Shown: positions 1 through 6,609 of the stretch, piece by piece
Layout of the letters: each line of letters starts with the position of its first letter
How positions within the stretch are numbered: position 1 is the first letter of the stretch
Source: Anaerovibrio sp.
Lineage (GTDB): Bacteria > Bacillota > Negativicutes > Selenomonadales > Selenomonadaceae
Assembly (NCBI GenBank): GCA_016302095.1
Contig: JAEDOE010000041.1
Coordinates: 1 to 8,276, forward strand
Reading direction: 5' to 3'
Length of the DNA stretch: 8,276 nucleotides
The notes under the pieces: generated by a model
The model's input: the letters and a program-made list of their open reading frames with translations, nothing else
What the model was told of the DNA's origin: nothing
The model's database searches: none
Made by a program: the position numbers and the translations under genes

Positions 1-1358
1 TGCTCACCGGCACGGGCAGCCTCAATAGCCGCATTCAGTGCCAGCAGGTTGGTCTGCTCGGCAATAGAGGAAATGGTGTCAATGATGACGCCGATCTGCT
101 GGCTCTGCTCGCCAAGGCGCTCAATAACCTCTGCAATATGGGTAACAGTAGCATCAATAGTTTCCATGTTGTTCACCGCAGTACCTACATTGGCACGTCC
201 CTGCTCTGCCACCTCGTCAGTCTCCTGAATCTTGTGGCTGCTTTCACGAATCGTAGCGGAGAATTCCTCCATGTGGGCGGTCAGGTTGCTGATGTTGCCG
301 GAAGCGGTCTCCACCTCGGTAAACTGCTCACTGCAGGAGCCTGCCACATTCATCACGGACTCAGCAATGGACTTGCTGACAGTAGCTGCCTGCTCGGATG
401 TGGAGGTCAGCTCCTCGGAGGCCGCTGCCAGATACTCGGCAGTCTCCACAATCTGCTGCATCAGCTTCAAGAGCTTGCCCTGCATATCATCCATAGCATG
501 AGTCATGACACCCAGCTCATCCGGCCTGGCTGCCAATGCCCGCATCTCTGCCGCATCCTCCTGATGAGCGCGGAAATCGCCATCTCCCATCCACTGGATA
601 TGCTTGGTAACCAGCTGAATCGGCGTAGCAATACGGTTGCCAACATAAATGGCAAAAGCTACAAACAGCACCAGCAGAATGATGATAACAACTACAGCGG
701 TCAGGATGCTGCTCTGCAGCTCACTCTGCAAAAGTGCCTGCTCCTCGGCAACCTGGGCATCAATCTGGTCAATCCAGACACCGGTACCCATTACCCAGCC
801 CCATGGCTGGAAGCAGACAGTATAGTTGCGCTTCGGTAAAGGAGTGGTCTCATTCGGCTTGGCAAACATCAAATCAGTAAAGCCGCCGCCCTCCTTGAGG
901 CCGTTGGCAAGCATCTCCTTGATGAAATAAGTGCCGTTCGGATCCACCAGGTCAATACGGGACTTACCCTCAGAAGGACGCCCTAAAAGAACCACGTTCA
1001 CGCCTTCCTTGGTGTCAATCCAGAAGTAGCCCTTGCCATCATCGTAGCGCAGGTCACGCACCAGGTCGGCTGCTGCTTTCTGGGCTTCCTCCCTGGTCAT
1101 CTCCCCGGCCTGCTCCTTCTTGTGCATCTGCTCAAGGATGCTGAATGCCACCTGGGTTTCCCCCTTCAGGCTTGCTTCAACATTTTCCTCCAGATTTGCC
1201 CGATAATGATCCAGCTGGGCGCGATTGTCCTGAATCTGCGAAAAAATAAAGAAACCGCCAACCAATAGCCCTGTCGCCACCGCTACACCTGCGATAATAG
1301 CAATCAGCTGCACCTTGATAGACCTGAAATTGCCCATTTCCCTAAAATCTGTCATCAT
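1..1358 (-). CDS. Methyl-accepting chemotaxis protein with periplasmic single Cache domain (partial, C-terminus outside window)
   Basis: Transmembrane chemoreceptor that would pass ligand binding to the CheA/CheW array. Read on the minus strand, 452 residues are visible. A short cytoplasmic N-terminus is followed by a transmembrane helix at about 15-41. A periplasmic sCache_2-type domain spans about 45-205 and carries the family hallmarks DGKGYFWI (107-114) and WGWVMGTGVW (186-195). A second membrane helix lies at about 215-240, a HAMP linker at about 241-300, and then the methyl-accepting coiled coil. The frame runs off the window at AEQTNLLALNAAIEAARAGE (433-452), so the kinase-control hairpin tip and the return helix, roughly the last 100 residues, are missing. 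Two adjacent ATG codons (1358 and 1355) can start it; AGGGGG at 1364-1369 lies 5 or 8 nt upstream, slightly favouring the second. It follows the diguanylate cyclase gene by 46 bp with no terminator between, so the two are probably co-transcribed. The ligand is unknown; sCache_2 domains often bind small organic acids. Confidence 0.95.
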   Translation of the reverse strand, partial: MMTDFREMGNFRSIKVQLIAIIAGVAVATGLLVGGFFIFSQIQDNRAQLDHYRANLEENVEASLKGETQVAFSILEQMHKKEQAGEMTREEAQKAAADLVRDLRYDDGKGYFWIDTKEGVNVVLLGRPSEGKSRIDLVDPNGTYFIKEMLANGLKEGGGFTDLMFAKPNETTPLPKRNYTVCFQPWGWVMGTGVWIDQIDAQVAEEQALLQSELQSSILTAVVVIIILLVLFVAFAIYVGNRIATPIQLVTKHIQWMGDGDFRAHQEDAAEMRALAARPDELGVMTHAMDDMQGKLLKLMQQIVETAEYLAAASEELTSTSEQAATVSKSIAESVMNVAGSCSEQFTEVETASGNISNLTAHMEEFSATIRESSHKIQETDEVAEQGRANVGTAVNNMETIDATVTHIAEVIERLGEQSQQIGVIIDTISSIAEQTNLLALNAAIEAARAGE

Positions 1359-1404
1359 ATATACCCCCTAACATAATTACACACATATATACCTATGTAT
1401 CTGC

Positions 1405-2670
1405 TTATATATCGGCTTTATACATGTCATCACTATAGAAACAATACCTGTTCTTGCCGCCGTTTTTTGCCTCATACATGGCAACGTCCCCCTGATGGAG
1501 CAAAACCTCCAGCGGTATGCCCGCCTTCTCTCCCATGGCAACGCCTATGCTGACAGACAAACCGCTAAATGCTTCCGTACTGGCAAAGAACTCGTGCACA
1601 CTCTCCAAAAACCTGTCCAGCTGCTCCCGGACAGATTCCTCCGTCACCTCGCCCCGCATGACAACTACAAATTCATCACCGCCCATGCGGACATTAACAG
1701 CCTTCGGAAAATTCTGCTGCAAAACACCTGCGAAGCCCACCAGTGCATTATCACCTGCCTGATGGCCATGACTGTCGTTAAGCTCCTTGAAAAAATCCAG
1801 ATCCATGTAACAGATTACCAGACGCTCGCGTCTCGCCAGCTTATCCAGCTTGAAAAAGCAGTATCGCCGGTTCAAAAGCCCTGTCAGCTCATCAGTCTGC
1901 GCCTGCTTCAAAAGCTTCCTGCGATACGCCTCCTCCTTGGTTACGTCCTTGGCAACGCCCACCGTTCCCATGAACTCCCCCTTCTCATCATAGAGAGGCG
2001 TCTTCAAGGTAATCATTTCCCTCATGCCGTCCTGGCCCATGACATGCTCCCGAAAGCGGCAGGTCCTGCCGGCCTCCTTCACATCCTGCTCAGTTTCCAG
2101 GCAGACAAACCTGCCGAGCTTGTATTCTTCCTTGCTGAGTCCCCAGATATAGTAATGCTGCTGTCCCCGGATATCCTCCTTGGTTTTGTTGACTATCGCA
2201 CAAAAAGCATCATTGACACGCCAGTGCTCACCATAACGCCCCTTGAACCAGATAAGGTCCATACTGGTGTCAATCACCGACTGCAGCTCCAATTCCCACA
2301 GCCAGGCATCCTTTTTCAGCTTCAGCTCCTTCATCAGACGAACAAAGAGCAGCTTCGCCGTATCAAAGGTCAGGCTGCCGGGCCATACATCATCCACAGC
2401 TGCCAGCTCATCCCGGGACATGCCGGAGGCATCATCACGGCAAACAATGCACACGGCCTTCTCCCCGGCCAGCTCCCGGACTCGCTCCTCACATGTACCG
2501 GCAGAAGCCTTAAAAATCAGGACATCCGCCCCCTGCACATCAATCTCCCCAAAGCAGTCAGATATAAAAATCTTGTGGGTAAACCATTCCAAAGGCTCCA
2601 CAGAATTTATAGCAGCCGCCGCCTCCGGCTCCAGTCCTACCAAATAGATATTCAGGTCACACTTATACAT
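1405..2670 (-). CDS. PAS-GGDEF diguanylate cyclase with N-terminal pseudo-receiver-like domain
   Basis: Predicted to condense two GTP into cyclic di-GMP. With an ATG start at 2670 the protein has 421 residues. Residues about 1-120 have alternating beta/alpha character like a response-regulator receiver, but the third strand reads ADVLIFKA (48-55) with no aspartate at the usual phosphoacceptor place. A PAS domain covers about 128-245, and a short linker leads to a GGDEF domain at about 255-415. The catalytic set looks intact: TDELTGLLNRR (259-269), DLDFFKELNDSHGHQAGD (290-307), GGDEF (330-334), SVSIGVA (372-378) and AKNGGKNR (401-408). The inhibitory I-site RxxD is not present; the matching positions are Phe and Ala. 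No membrane helix is seen, so it is probably cytosolic. An in-frame TTG at 2697 would add nine residues. I prefer the ATG because GAGGGG (complement of 2683-2688) lies 12 nt before it, although that spacing is long. The MCP gene follows in the same direction. Confidence 0.93.
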   Translation of the reverse strand: MYKCDLNIYLVGLEPEAAAAINSVEPLEWFTHKIFISDCFGEIDVQGADVLIFKASAGTCEERVRELAGEKAVCIVCRDDASGMSRDELAAVDDVWPGSLTFDTAKLLFVRLMKELKLKKDAWLWELELQSVIDTSMDLIWFKGRYGEHWRVNDAFCAIVNKTKEDIRGQQHYYIWGLSKEEYKLGRFVCLETEQDVKEAGRTCRFREHVMGQDGMREMITLKTPLYDEKGEFMGTVGVAKDVTKEEAYRRKLLKQAQTDELTGLLNRRYCFFKLDKLARRERLVICYMDLDFFKELNDSHGHQAGDNALVGFAGVLQQNFPKAVNVRMGGDEFVVVMRGEVTEESVREQLDRFLESVHEFFASTEAFSGLSVSIGVAMGEKAGIPLEVLLHQGDVAMYEAKNGGKNRYCFYSDDMYKADI

Positions 2671-2805
2671 GCACGGCTCACACCCCTCATTCCGCAAATA
2701 AATGTGGAACTCTCACGATTACTATCTGTATTTTTATATTCGCTGTTTAATTGAAAAATCCTTCTTTTTTTACAATTATTTTTTTAATTTTATTGAAATT
2801 TACCG

Positions 2806-2835
2806 AAAAAAAAGCCATCGAAAAAATCGACAGCT
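2806..2835 (-). terminator. Rho-independent terminator of the HU gene
   Basis: Read on the minus strand, a 9-bp stem (2835-2827 with 2821-2813) closes a 5-nt U loop and is followed by a run of U at 2812-2806. Two of the pairs are G-U wobbles; on the plus strand the same positions would be C/A mismatches, so the hairpin works mainly for minus-strand transcription. It starts 26 bp after the HU stop codon and separates hup from the diguanylate cyclase gene. Confidence 0.85.
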
Positions 2836-2861
2836 CTTTTTATGGGTAATTTCGCTAAAAA

Positions 2862-3137
2862 TTACTTGTTCACAGCATCCTTCAATGCCTTGCCAGGCTT
2901 GAAAGCCGGAACCTTGGCAGCGGCAATCTGAATCTCCTCGCCAGTCTGCGGATTGCGGCCTACACGGGCAGCACGCTCCCTAACCTCGAAGGTACCGAAA
3001 CCAATAACCTGAACATTCTCGCCAGCAGCCAGGGACTCCTGGATAGTGCTGAAGAATGCACTTACTACTGCCTCAGTGTCCTTATGAGTCAGCTCGGCCT
3101 TTTTTGCAACCTTTGCAATCAATTCTGCTTTTGTCAT
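2862..3137 (-). CDS. hup: DNA-binding protein HU
   Basis: Small dimeric nucleoid protein that bends and compacts DNA with little sequence preference. The 91-residue product has the normal HU length. It begins [16 protein letters not shown], carries the [13 protein letters not shown] core (about 47-59) and the DNA-binding arm motif [12 protein letters not shown] (about 61-72), and ends with the [13 protein letters not shown] block. The reading frame is open further upstream, but the ATG at 3137 is the true start: AAGGGGA sits about 8 nt before it and the family alignment begins there. It is a single-gene unit with its own promoter (3174-3203) and terminator (2806-2835), divergent from the RpiR-type regulator. 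HU rather than IHF is favoured by the sequence and by the Firmicute-like context. Confidence 0.97.
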   Translation of the reverse strand: MTKAELIAKVAKKAELTHKDTEAVVSAFFSTIQESLAAGENVQVIGFGTFEVRERAARVGRNPQTGEEIQIAAAKVPAFKPGKALKDAVNK

Positions 3138-3173
3138 TTTACTAATCCCCTTTCGGTTTCTAATACGGAAGCT

Positions 3174-3203
3174 ATGATACCACATCTTTTAGCGTTTGTC
3201 CAA
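3174..3203 (-). promoter_or_regulatory. Predicted sigma-70 type promoter of hup
   Basis: On the minus strand, a -10 box TATCAT (complement of 3174-3179) lies 18 nt downstream of TTGGAC (complement of 3198-3203). Shifting one base gives TGGACA with 17-nt spacing. The -10 box ends 36 nt before the hup ATG, leaving a short leader that contains the ribosome binding site. Called by eye. Confidence 0.6.
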
Positions 3204-3270
3204 TATTTCTTAGAACTTTCATTCCTTACAGGGGAATTTTCCTGAAAGATAGTGCTGATTACCCATATAT

Positions 3271-3301
3271 TTGGCACAATTCCCTCTTTTTGTGCTATTA
3301 T
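3271..3301 (+). promoter_or_regulatory. Candidate promoter with embedded inverted-repeat operator upstream of the RpiR-type regulator
   Basis: TTGGCA (3271-3276) and TATTAT (3296-3301) can act as -35 and -10 boxes, though the 19-nt spacing is long. Inside this segment is a perfect 6-bp inverted repeat, GCACAA (3274-3279) and TTGTGC (3290-3295), with a 10-nt gap. The left arm overlaps the -35 box and the right arm abuts the -10 box, as expected for a repressor site, and autoregulation by the downstream gene would fit. The site lies about 70 bp upstream of the regulator's start and 137 bp upstream of hup. Confidence 0.4.
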
Positions 3302-3366
3302 TATACATGCAGTATGCAAGCTTTCCTGCTAGCGACATGCAAAATTTGATGTACGAGGTGTTTACT

Positions 3367-4176
3367 ATGCTAATAAAGATTGAACACGATTTTTTAAACA
3401 AACTGACCGATACGGAAAAAAACGTCATCAGCTTTATCAATTCCAATGCTGAAAAAATTTCCAGCATGTCCATCAGCGATGTGGCAGAGGCTACCTACTC
3501 ATCCCCTGCCACTGTTTCCCGCACCATCAAAAAATGCGGCATCTCCGGCTTTGCGGAGCTTCGCTATATGCTCACCCAGCACACGGAAGCCAAGCAGGAC
3601 ACAACGGACATCAACGATATTTTCAACAAGTCCCTGACGGAAATCAGCAACACCATAGACCAGCTCTCCATTGATACCATACTCAAGGCAGTTGAGGAAA
3701 TCCAGAAGGCTGAAAAAATTTTTGTTTTCTCCAAAGGGCTTTCAAACCAGGTGGCTTCAGAAATGACGCTGAAGCTGCAGGTGCTGGGAAAATGCGTTAT
3801 CCTCAACACCGATTCCAACATCATGCAGGAGCTGAGCGCACATTCGGACAGCAAATCAGTGGTGATTATTTTCTCCATGTCAGGCAGCACGCCGGAGCTT
3901 ATCTCTGCTGCTGAGCGCGCCTCCATGATGGGTGCCAGGATTATTGCCATTACCTGCGCCCCTCCTGAGCTGCCCCTGAACAAAATCGCCCATATCAAAA
4001 TCCAGGGCTACAGCCACAGGAACCGCTCCTTTACCCGGGTGGATGTTACCTCCCGCCTGCCCCTCTATGTCATCAGCCGCATCCTGGTTGATTACCTGAT
4101 GATACAGCACCAGCAGGCGGAAGCCAAAAAGATGGCACGGGAAAGGGCAAAGGGCAATCGCAATTATCATGTGTGA
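3367..4176 (+). CDS. MurR/RpiR family transcriptional regulator (HTH + SIS domain)
   Basis: Predicted sugar-phosphate-responsive transcription factor. The 269 residues match the family layout. An N-terminal RpiR-type helix-turn-helix domain covers about 1-75, with the HTH around MSISDVAEATYSSPATVSR (34-52). A C-terminal SIS domain covers about 108-245 and contains the phosphosugar-binding signature FSMSGSTPEL (169-178). The start is ATG 3367, because GAGGTG at 3355-3360 is placed 6 nt before it; the open frame reaches back to a TTG at 3271 without a usable ribosome binding site. It is the only plus-strand gene in the window, divergent from hup and convergent with the lacAB-type operon. Known family members control hexosamine, ribose or other sugar-phosphate genes. 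A role in controlling the neighbouring lacAB operon is inference, since no shared operator could be identified. The C-terminus is unusually rich in Lys/Arg and Gln. Confidence 0.92.
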   Translation: MLIKIEHDFLNKLTDTEKNVISFINSNAEKISSMSISDVAEATYSSPATVSRTIKKCGISGFAELRYMLTQHTEAKQDTTDINDIFNKSLTEISNTIDQLSIDTILKAVEEIQKAEKIFVFSKGLSNQVASEMTLKLQVLGKCVILNTDSNIMQELSAHSDSKSVVIIFSMSGSTPELISAAERASMMGARIIAITCAPPELPLNKIAHIKIQGYSHRNRSFTRVDVTSRLPLYVISRILVDYLMIQHQQAEAKKMARERAKGNRNYHV

Positions 4177-4189
4177 TATGATGTGATGC

Positions 4190-4204
4190 TGTAGTGTAGT
4201 GTAG
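4190..4204 (+). repeat. Short pentamer tandem repeat (TGTAG x3)
   Basis: Three perfect units of TGTAG run from 4190 to 4204, preceded by a looser GATAT/GATGT/GATGC series from about 4175. The array begins almost at the regulator's stop codon and ends next to the left edge of palindrome A. No function is apparent. Confidence 0.6.
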
Positions 4205-4205
4205 C

Positions 4206-4374
4206 GGCATATAACGAGACGGCATCAATGTGTGCCATCTCAGGCACGCTCGCGCTATTATCCACGCCTAGCGGTACTAAGCTCACGCTGCGCCTGCGGC
4301 TTGCGTATCGCTAAGTACCGAGGCGCGTCTCAATGCCTGATGATGGCACACACAGATGCCGTCCAGTTCGTGCC
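4206..4374 (+). repeat. Long imperfect palindromic element A
   Basis: A hairpin-forming element of about 169 bp. The outer arms, 4218-4246 and 4334-4363, are complementary over about 26 of 30 positions, and a weaker extension reaches 4206 and 4374. The inner stem pairs 4265-4282 with 4310-4325 and has a 2-nt bulge on the left side. The tip carries the mini-hairpin GCCTGCGGC (4292-4300). Between the outer and inner stems, on the left side only, is an unpaired block containing ACGCTCGCGCT (4246-4256). The same blocks recur in element B in the opposite orientation. The open frames crossing it look like chance products of the repeat. It lies between two convergent genes that lack ordinary terminators, so it may also stop transcription. 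Confidence 0.85.
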
Positions 4375-4453
4375 AATAGTGACATTCCATATCCTCCCGG
4401 TAATATTCACGTCACTGATTACACCAACGATTATTGATAAATACCGTAAAATA

Positions 4454-4522
4454 CATATCAGCACAAAACTGCAATACCGAAACTGAAATTCCGGCAGGAT
4501 AAAAACCTGTTCATATCAGCAC
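4454..4522 (+). repeat. 11-bp direct repeat CATATCAGCAC between the two palindromes
   Basis: CATATCAGCAC occurs at 4454-4464 and again at 4512-4522, 58 bp apart. Both copies are followed by A-rich sequence and then AACTGC. The second copy runs into the left edge of palindrome B. The rest of the 4375-4519 spacer shows no gene or recognisable site. Confidence 0.55.
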
Positions 4523-4674
4523 GAACCAAAAACTGCTGGCATGTACCCAAAGAAAACTTTTGTTGCGCCTCGTTACTTCATTCATCAGAGCCGAAGGCGA
4601 TAGATGAATGTTAGTAACGCGAGGCACAACGATAAGCGAGAGCGTGTTTTCGTGGGTACTGCCAGCAGTTTCGT
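4520..4674 (-). repeat. Long imperfect palindromic element B, related to element A in inverse orientation
   Basis: A hairpin-forming element of about 155 bp. The outer arms 4530-4549 and 4653-4671 are complementary with a single bulged base. The inner stem pairs 4562-4586 with 4603-4630, again with a 2-nt bulge. The tip is GCCGAAGGC (4590-4598). The asymmetric block GATAAGCGAGAGCGT (4631-4645) is the reverse complement of the matching block in element A, allowing for a 2-nt insertion. The minus strand is given because the conserved order of blocks reads in that direction. The stem sequences themselves differ from those of element A while keeping self-complementarity. Confidence 0.85.
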
Positions 4675-4681
4675 ATTTATG

Positions 4682-4737
4682 CTTCTGCTTTGTACTGTAT
4701 ACTTTATACGTTGTATCTTGTACCTTGCAATTTATAC
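4682..4737 (+). repeat. Degenerate heptamer tandem repeat
   Basis: Eight consecutive 7-bp units can be read without gaps: CTTCTGC, TTTGTAC, TGTATAC, TTTATAC, GTTGTAT, CTTGTAC, CTTGCAA, TTTATAC. The consensus is close to YTTGTAC. The array fills the space between palindrome B and the 3' end of the aldolase gene. It resembles the short tandemly repeated heptamers described in some bacterial genomes, but no function can be read from it. Confidence 0.6.
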
Positions 4738-4760
4738 TGAATTTACGAGTTGCGCACAGT

Positions 4761-5609
4761 TTATGCCTTGTTCACGGAGCCACAGACCTCAATCTTCTGC
4801 TCCACATACTTCTGCACCTCAGCCATGCCCTGCTTGCAGTACTTCTTCGGGTCAAAGGCCTCAGAATTAGCAGCCATGAACTCCTTCACGCCCTTGGTAA
4901 AGGCAATGCGCAGGTCAGTAGCATAATTTACCTTGCAGATACCATTCTTTACGGAAGTGGTAACCTGATCATCAGGCACGCCGGAAGTGCCATGGAGTAC
5001 CAGCGGAATGTCCACCAGGTCACGGATAGTAGCAATCAGATCAGTATTCACATGAGGAATTCCCTTGTACACGCCATGGGCCGTGCCTACGCCGATTGCC
5101 AGATAATCCACACCGGTCTTTTCCACGAAGATCTTTGCCTCGTCAGGATCGGTATATGGATTATCATCGCCGCCGTCCAGGTCATCCTCCTTGCCGCCGA
5201 CCTTGCCAAGCTCTCCTTCTACTGACACACCGCCAGGATGGCAGGCATCCACAACACTCTTGGTCAGGGCAATATTCTCCTCCAGGGACAGCTTGGAGCC
5301 GTCAATCATAATGGAGGTATAACCGGCACGATAAGCAGCCATAGCCCGGTCAAAGCTGTCACCATGGTCAAGGTGCATAACTACAGGAACCTTGCTCCGT
5401 GCAGCGGCAGCAGCCACGTTAGCATAATAATAATCCACGCCTGCATACTTGATAGTGCCCGGAGTAGTCTGCATGATAACCGGGGAATTCTTCGCCTCGG
5501 CAGCAGCCAGCACAGCCATAACCATTTCCATATTCTCAACATTGAAGGCACCGATGGCATACTTGCCCTTCTTTGCCTCCAGCAGCATCTCTTTTGCGGT
5601 AACTAACAT
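4761..5609 (-). CDS. Class II ketose-bisphosphate aldolase (GatY/KbaY/FbaA type)
   Basis: Zinc-dependent aldolase that cleaves tagatose 1,6-bisphosphate or fructose 1,6-bisphosphate to dihydroxyacetone phosphate and glyceraldehyde 3-phosphate. The 282-residue length matches the GatY/KbaY/FbaA group. Visible hallmarks are the catalytic Asp81 and zinc ligand His82 in HLDHGDSF (79-86), the VEGELGKVGGKEDD loop (130-143), zinc ligand His178 in GTAHG (175-179), zinc ligand His206 in VLHGTSG (204-210), and the phosphate-binding region KVNYATDLR (226-234). The start ATG 5609 has a strong AGGAGG about 9 nt upstream. It is the last gene of the lacA-lacB-IIA operon, 30 bp after the IIA gene. That context favours tagatose bisphosphate as substrate in place of the class I enzyme LacD of Gram-positive lac operons, but substrate choice cannot be read from the sequence and a fructose role remains possible. 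Confidence 0.93.
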   Translation of the reverse strand: MLVTAKEMLLEAKKGKYAIGAFNVENMEMVMAVLAAAEAKNSPVIMQTTPGTIKYAGVDYYYANVAAAAARSKVPVVMHLDHGDSFDRAMAAYRAGYTSIMIDGSKLSLEENIALTKSVVDACHPGGVSVEGELGKVGGKEDDLDGGDDNPYTDPDEAKIFVEKTGVDYLAIGVGTAHGVYKGIPHVNTDLIATIRDLVDIPLVLHGTSGVPDDQVTTSVKNGICKVNYATDLRIAFTKGVKEFMAANSEAFDPKKYCKQGMAEVQKYVEQKIEVCGSVNKA

Positions 5610-5639
5610 TTTAAATTTCCTCCTGCCTGATGGCCCGAA

Positions 5640-5945
5640 TTACTTCATCATCTTTATGAAACGCTTGCACATATCACCCAGCAGCATCGCATTCATCAGG
5701 TGGTCCTGGGCATGCACCATCAGGAAGCACAGCTCCATATCCTCACCACCGGCCTCCCTGGCAATCATATCAGTCTGGGAATCATGGGCACTCAGCACAG
5801 TCTCATATCCCTCGCTGATCAGCTTCTCTGCCGCATCCCAGTCCTTATCAGCCATTGCGTCCATAGCCTTCAGGAACTGGGTACGGGCCTCACCTGCATA
5901 GGCTACGATTTCCATAGCCACCATTTCCATATCTTCTTTAGTCAT
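5640..5945 (-). CDS. lacF: PTS lactose/cellobiose-family IIA component
   Basis: Soluble phosphocarrier that takes phosphate from HPr and gives it to the IIB of a lactose, cellobiose or diacetylchitobiose transporter. The 101-residue, all-helical protein has the family length. The signature VHAQDHLM (77-84) places the phosphorylated histidine at His78 and the metal-binding aspartate at Asp81, the same numbering known for lactococcal IIA-Lac. ATG 5945 is chosen as start because AGGGGG lies 9 nt upstream; an in-frame TTG two codons earlier is too close to that site. It sits 112 bp after lacB and 30 bp before the aldolase gene. No IIB or IIC gene is present in the window, so the transporter partner must be encoded elsewhere. 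The symbol follows the lacAB context; chbA/celC-type specificity is equally possible from the sequence. Confidence 0.92.
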   Translation of the reverse strand: MTKEDMEMVAMEIVAYAGEARTQFLKAMDAMADKDWDAAEKLISEGYETVLSAHDSQTDMIAREAGGEDMELCFLMVHAQDHLMNAMLLGDMCKRFIKMMK

Positions 5946-6057
5946 TGTCAATGTCCCCCTTAAAACATCTAAAAATCATTTGTAAACTTCTTTAATACCT
6001 CTCGATGATGCAATGCCATATCCCGCAAAAGATAAGCCCTTACATCATACCACATTA

Positions 6058-6573
6058 TCAGTCGTGATAATAGCCCTCTGCCCACTTCTGCTCAAACTCA
6101 TCAAAGAGAGCATCGTTTTCAATGCAGTCATTCTCAGGTACCATGGCATCAATCCTGGCAATAAGTGCCTCCTTCTCAGGCGTAGGCTTGTACTCAGCAT
6201 TCAGGAAGGCCTCAAGGATGTACTCGATAGTGCCTACTCCCAGCACGCGGCCGCCGCAGCCGATGACATTGGCATTCAGGTTCTCCTTGGCAGCAACAGC
6301 AGTCTGCACATCAGCCACGCAGGCACCGCGGACGCCCTTGACCTTGACAGCGGAATTGTTGATGCCGATGCCGGTACCACAGATGCATACCCCCAGATCA
6401 GCCTGGCCGGTAACTACAGCCTTTGCCACCTTGCGGCCAAAAATTGGATAGTGGGTGCGGATGAAATCATAAGTACCTACATCAATAACCTCATGGCCCT
6501 GCTTCTTCAGGAACTCAGCTGCCTTAATCTTAATATCAGTAACAATATGGTCACAGCCAATAGCGATTTTCAT
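6058..6573 (-). CDS. lacB: Galactose-6-phosphate isomerase subunit LacB
   Basis: With LacA it forms the isomerase that converts galactose 6-phosphate to tagatose 6-phosphate in the tagatose pathway. The 171 residues equal the usual LacB length. It belongs to the RpiB/LacA/LacB fold: MKIAIGCDH at the N-terminus, the catalytic cysteine Cys65 in [13 protein letters not shown] (63-75), [22 protein letters not shown] (80-101) and the [11 protein letters not shown] block (102-112). The start ATG 6573 follows AGGAGG closely. It lies 36 bp downstream of lacA, and the two are certainly one transcription unit. RpiB (ribose-5-phosphate isomerase) is the main alternative, but RpiB proteins are shorter and usually not paired with a cysteine-less partner. 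Confidence 0.94.
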   Translation of the reverse strand: MKIAIGCDHIVTDIKIKAAEFLKKQGHEVIDVGTYDFIRTHYPIFGRKVAKAVVTGQADLGVCICGTGIGINNSAVKVKGVRGACVADVQTAVAAKENLNANVIGCGGRVLGVGTIEYILEAFLNAEYKPTPEKEALIARIDAMVPENDCIENDALFDEFEQKWAEGYYHD

Positions 6574-6609
6574 AATTACTTTTCCTCCTGTTTCACGTTA
6601 TCCTGCTTA

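Noticed and set aside
138..839. Plus-strand open frame of 233 codons opposite the chemoreceptor
   Set aside because: The minus strand encodes an unmistakable chemoreceptor; the plus-strand frame arises from its regular codon pattern.
1495..2754. Long plus-strand open frame (419 codons) opposite the diguanylate cyclase
   Set aside because: It is a shadow of a gene whose minus-strand product has clear PAS and GGDEF motifs; the plus-strand translation is low-complexity with no family features and no ribosome binding site.
4232..4486. Plus-strand open frame of 84 codons over palindrome A
   Set aside because: Most of it is the palindrome translated; no ribosome binding site and no protein-like composition.
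4206..4674. CRISPR array or integron attC sites as an explanation of the palindromes
   Set aside because: Only two copies in opposite orientation with no spacer regularity, no cas genes, and no integrase or attC-type RYYYAAC core seen.
5969..6055. 28-codon open frame on the minus strand filling the gap between lacB and the IIA gene
   Set aside because: It starts 2 nt after the lacB stop codon and ends just before the IIA ribosome binding site, but no Shine-Dalgarno sequence precedes it and the peptide resembles nothing I recognise. Kept only as a possibility for ribosome profiling.
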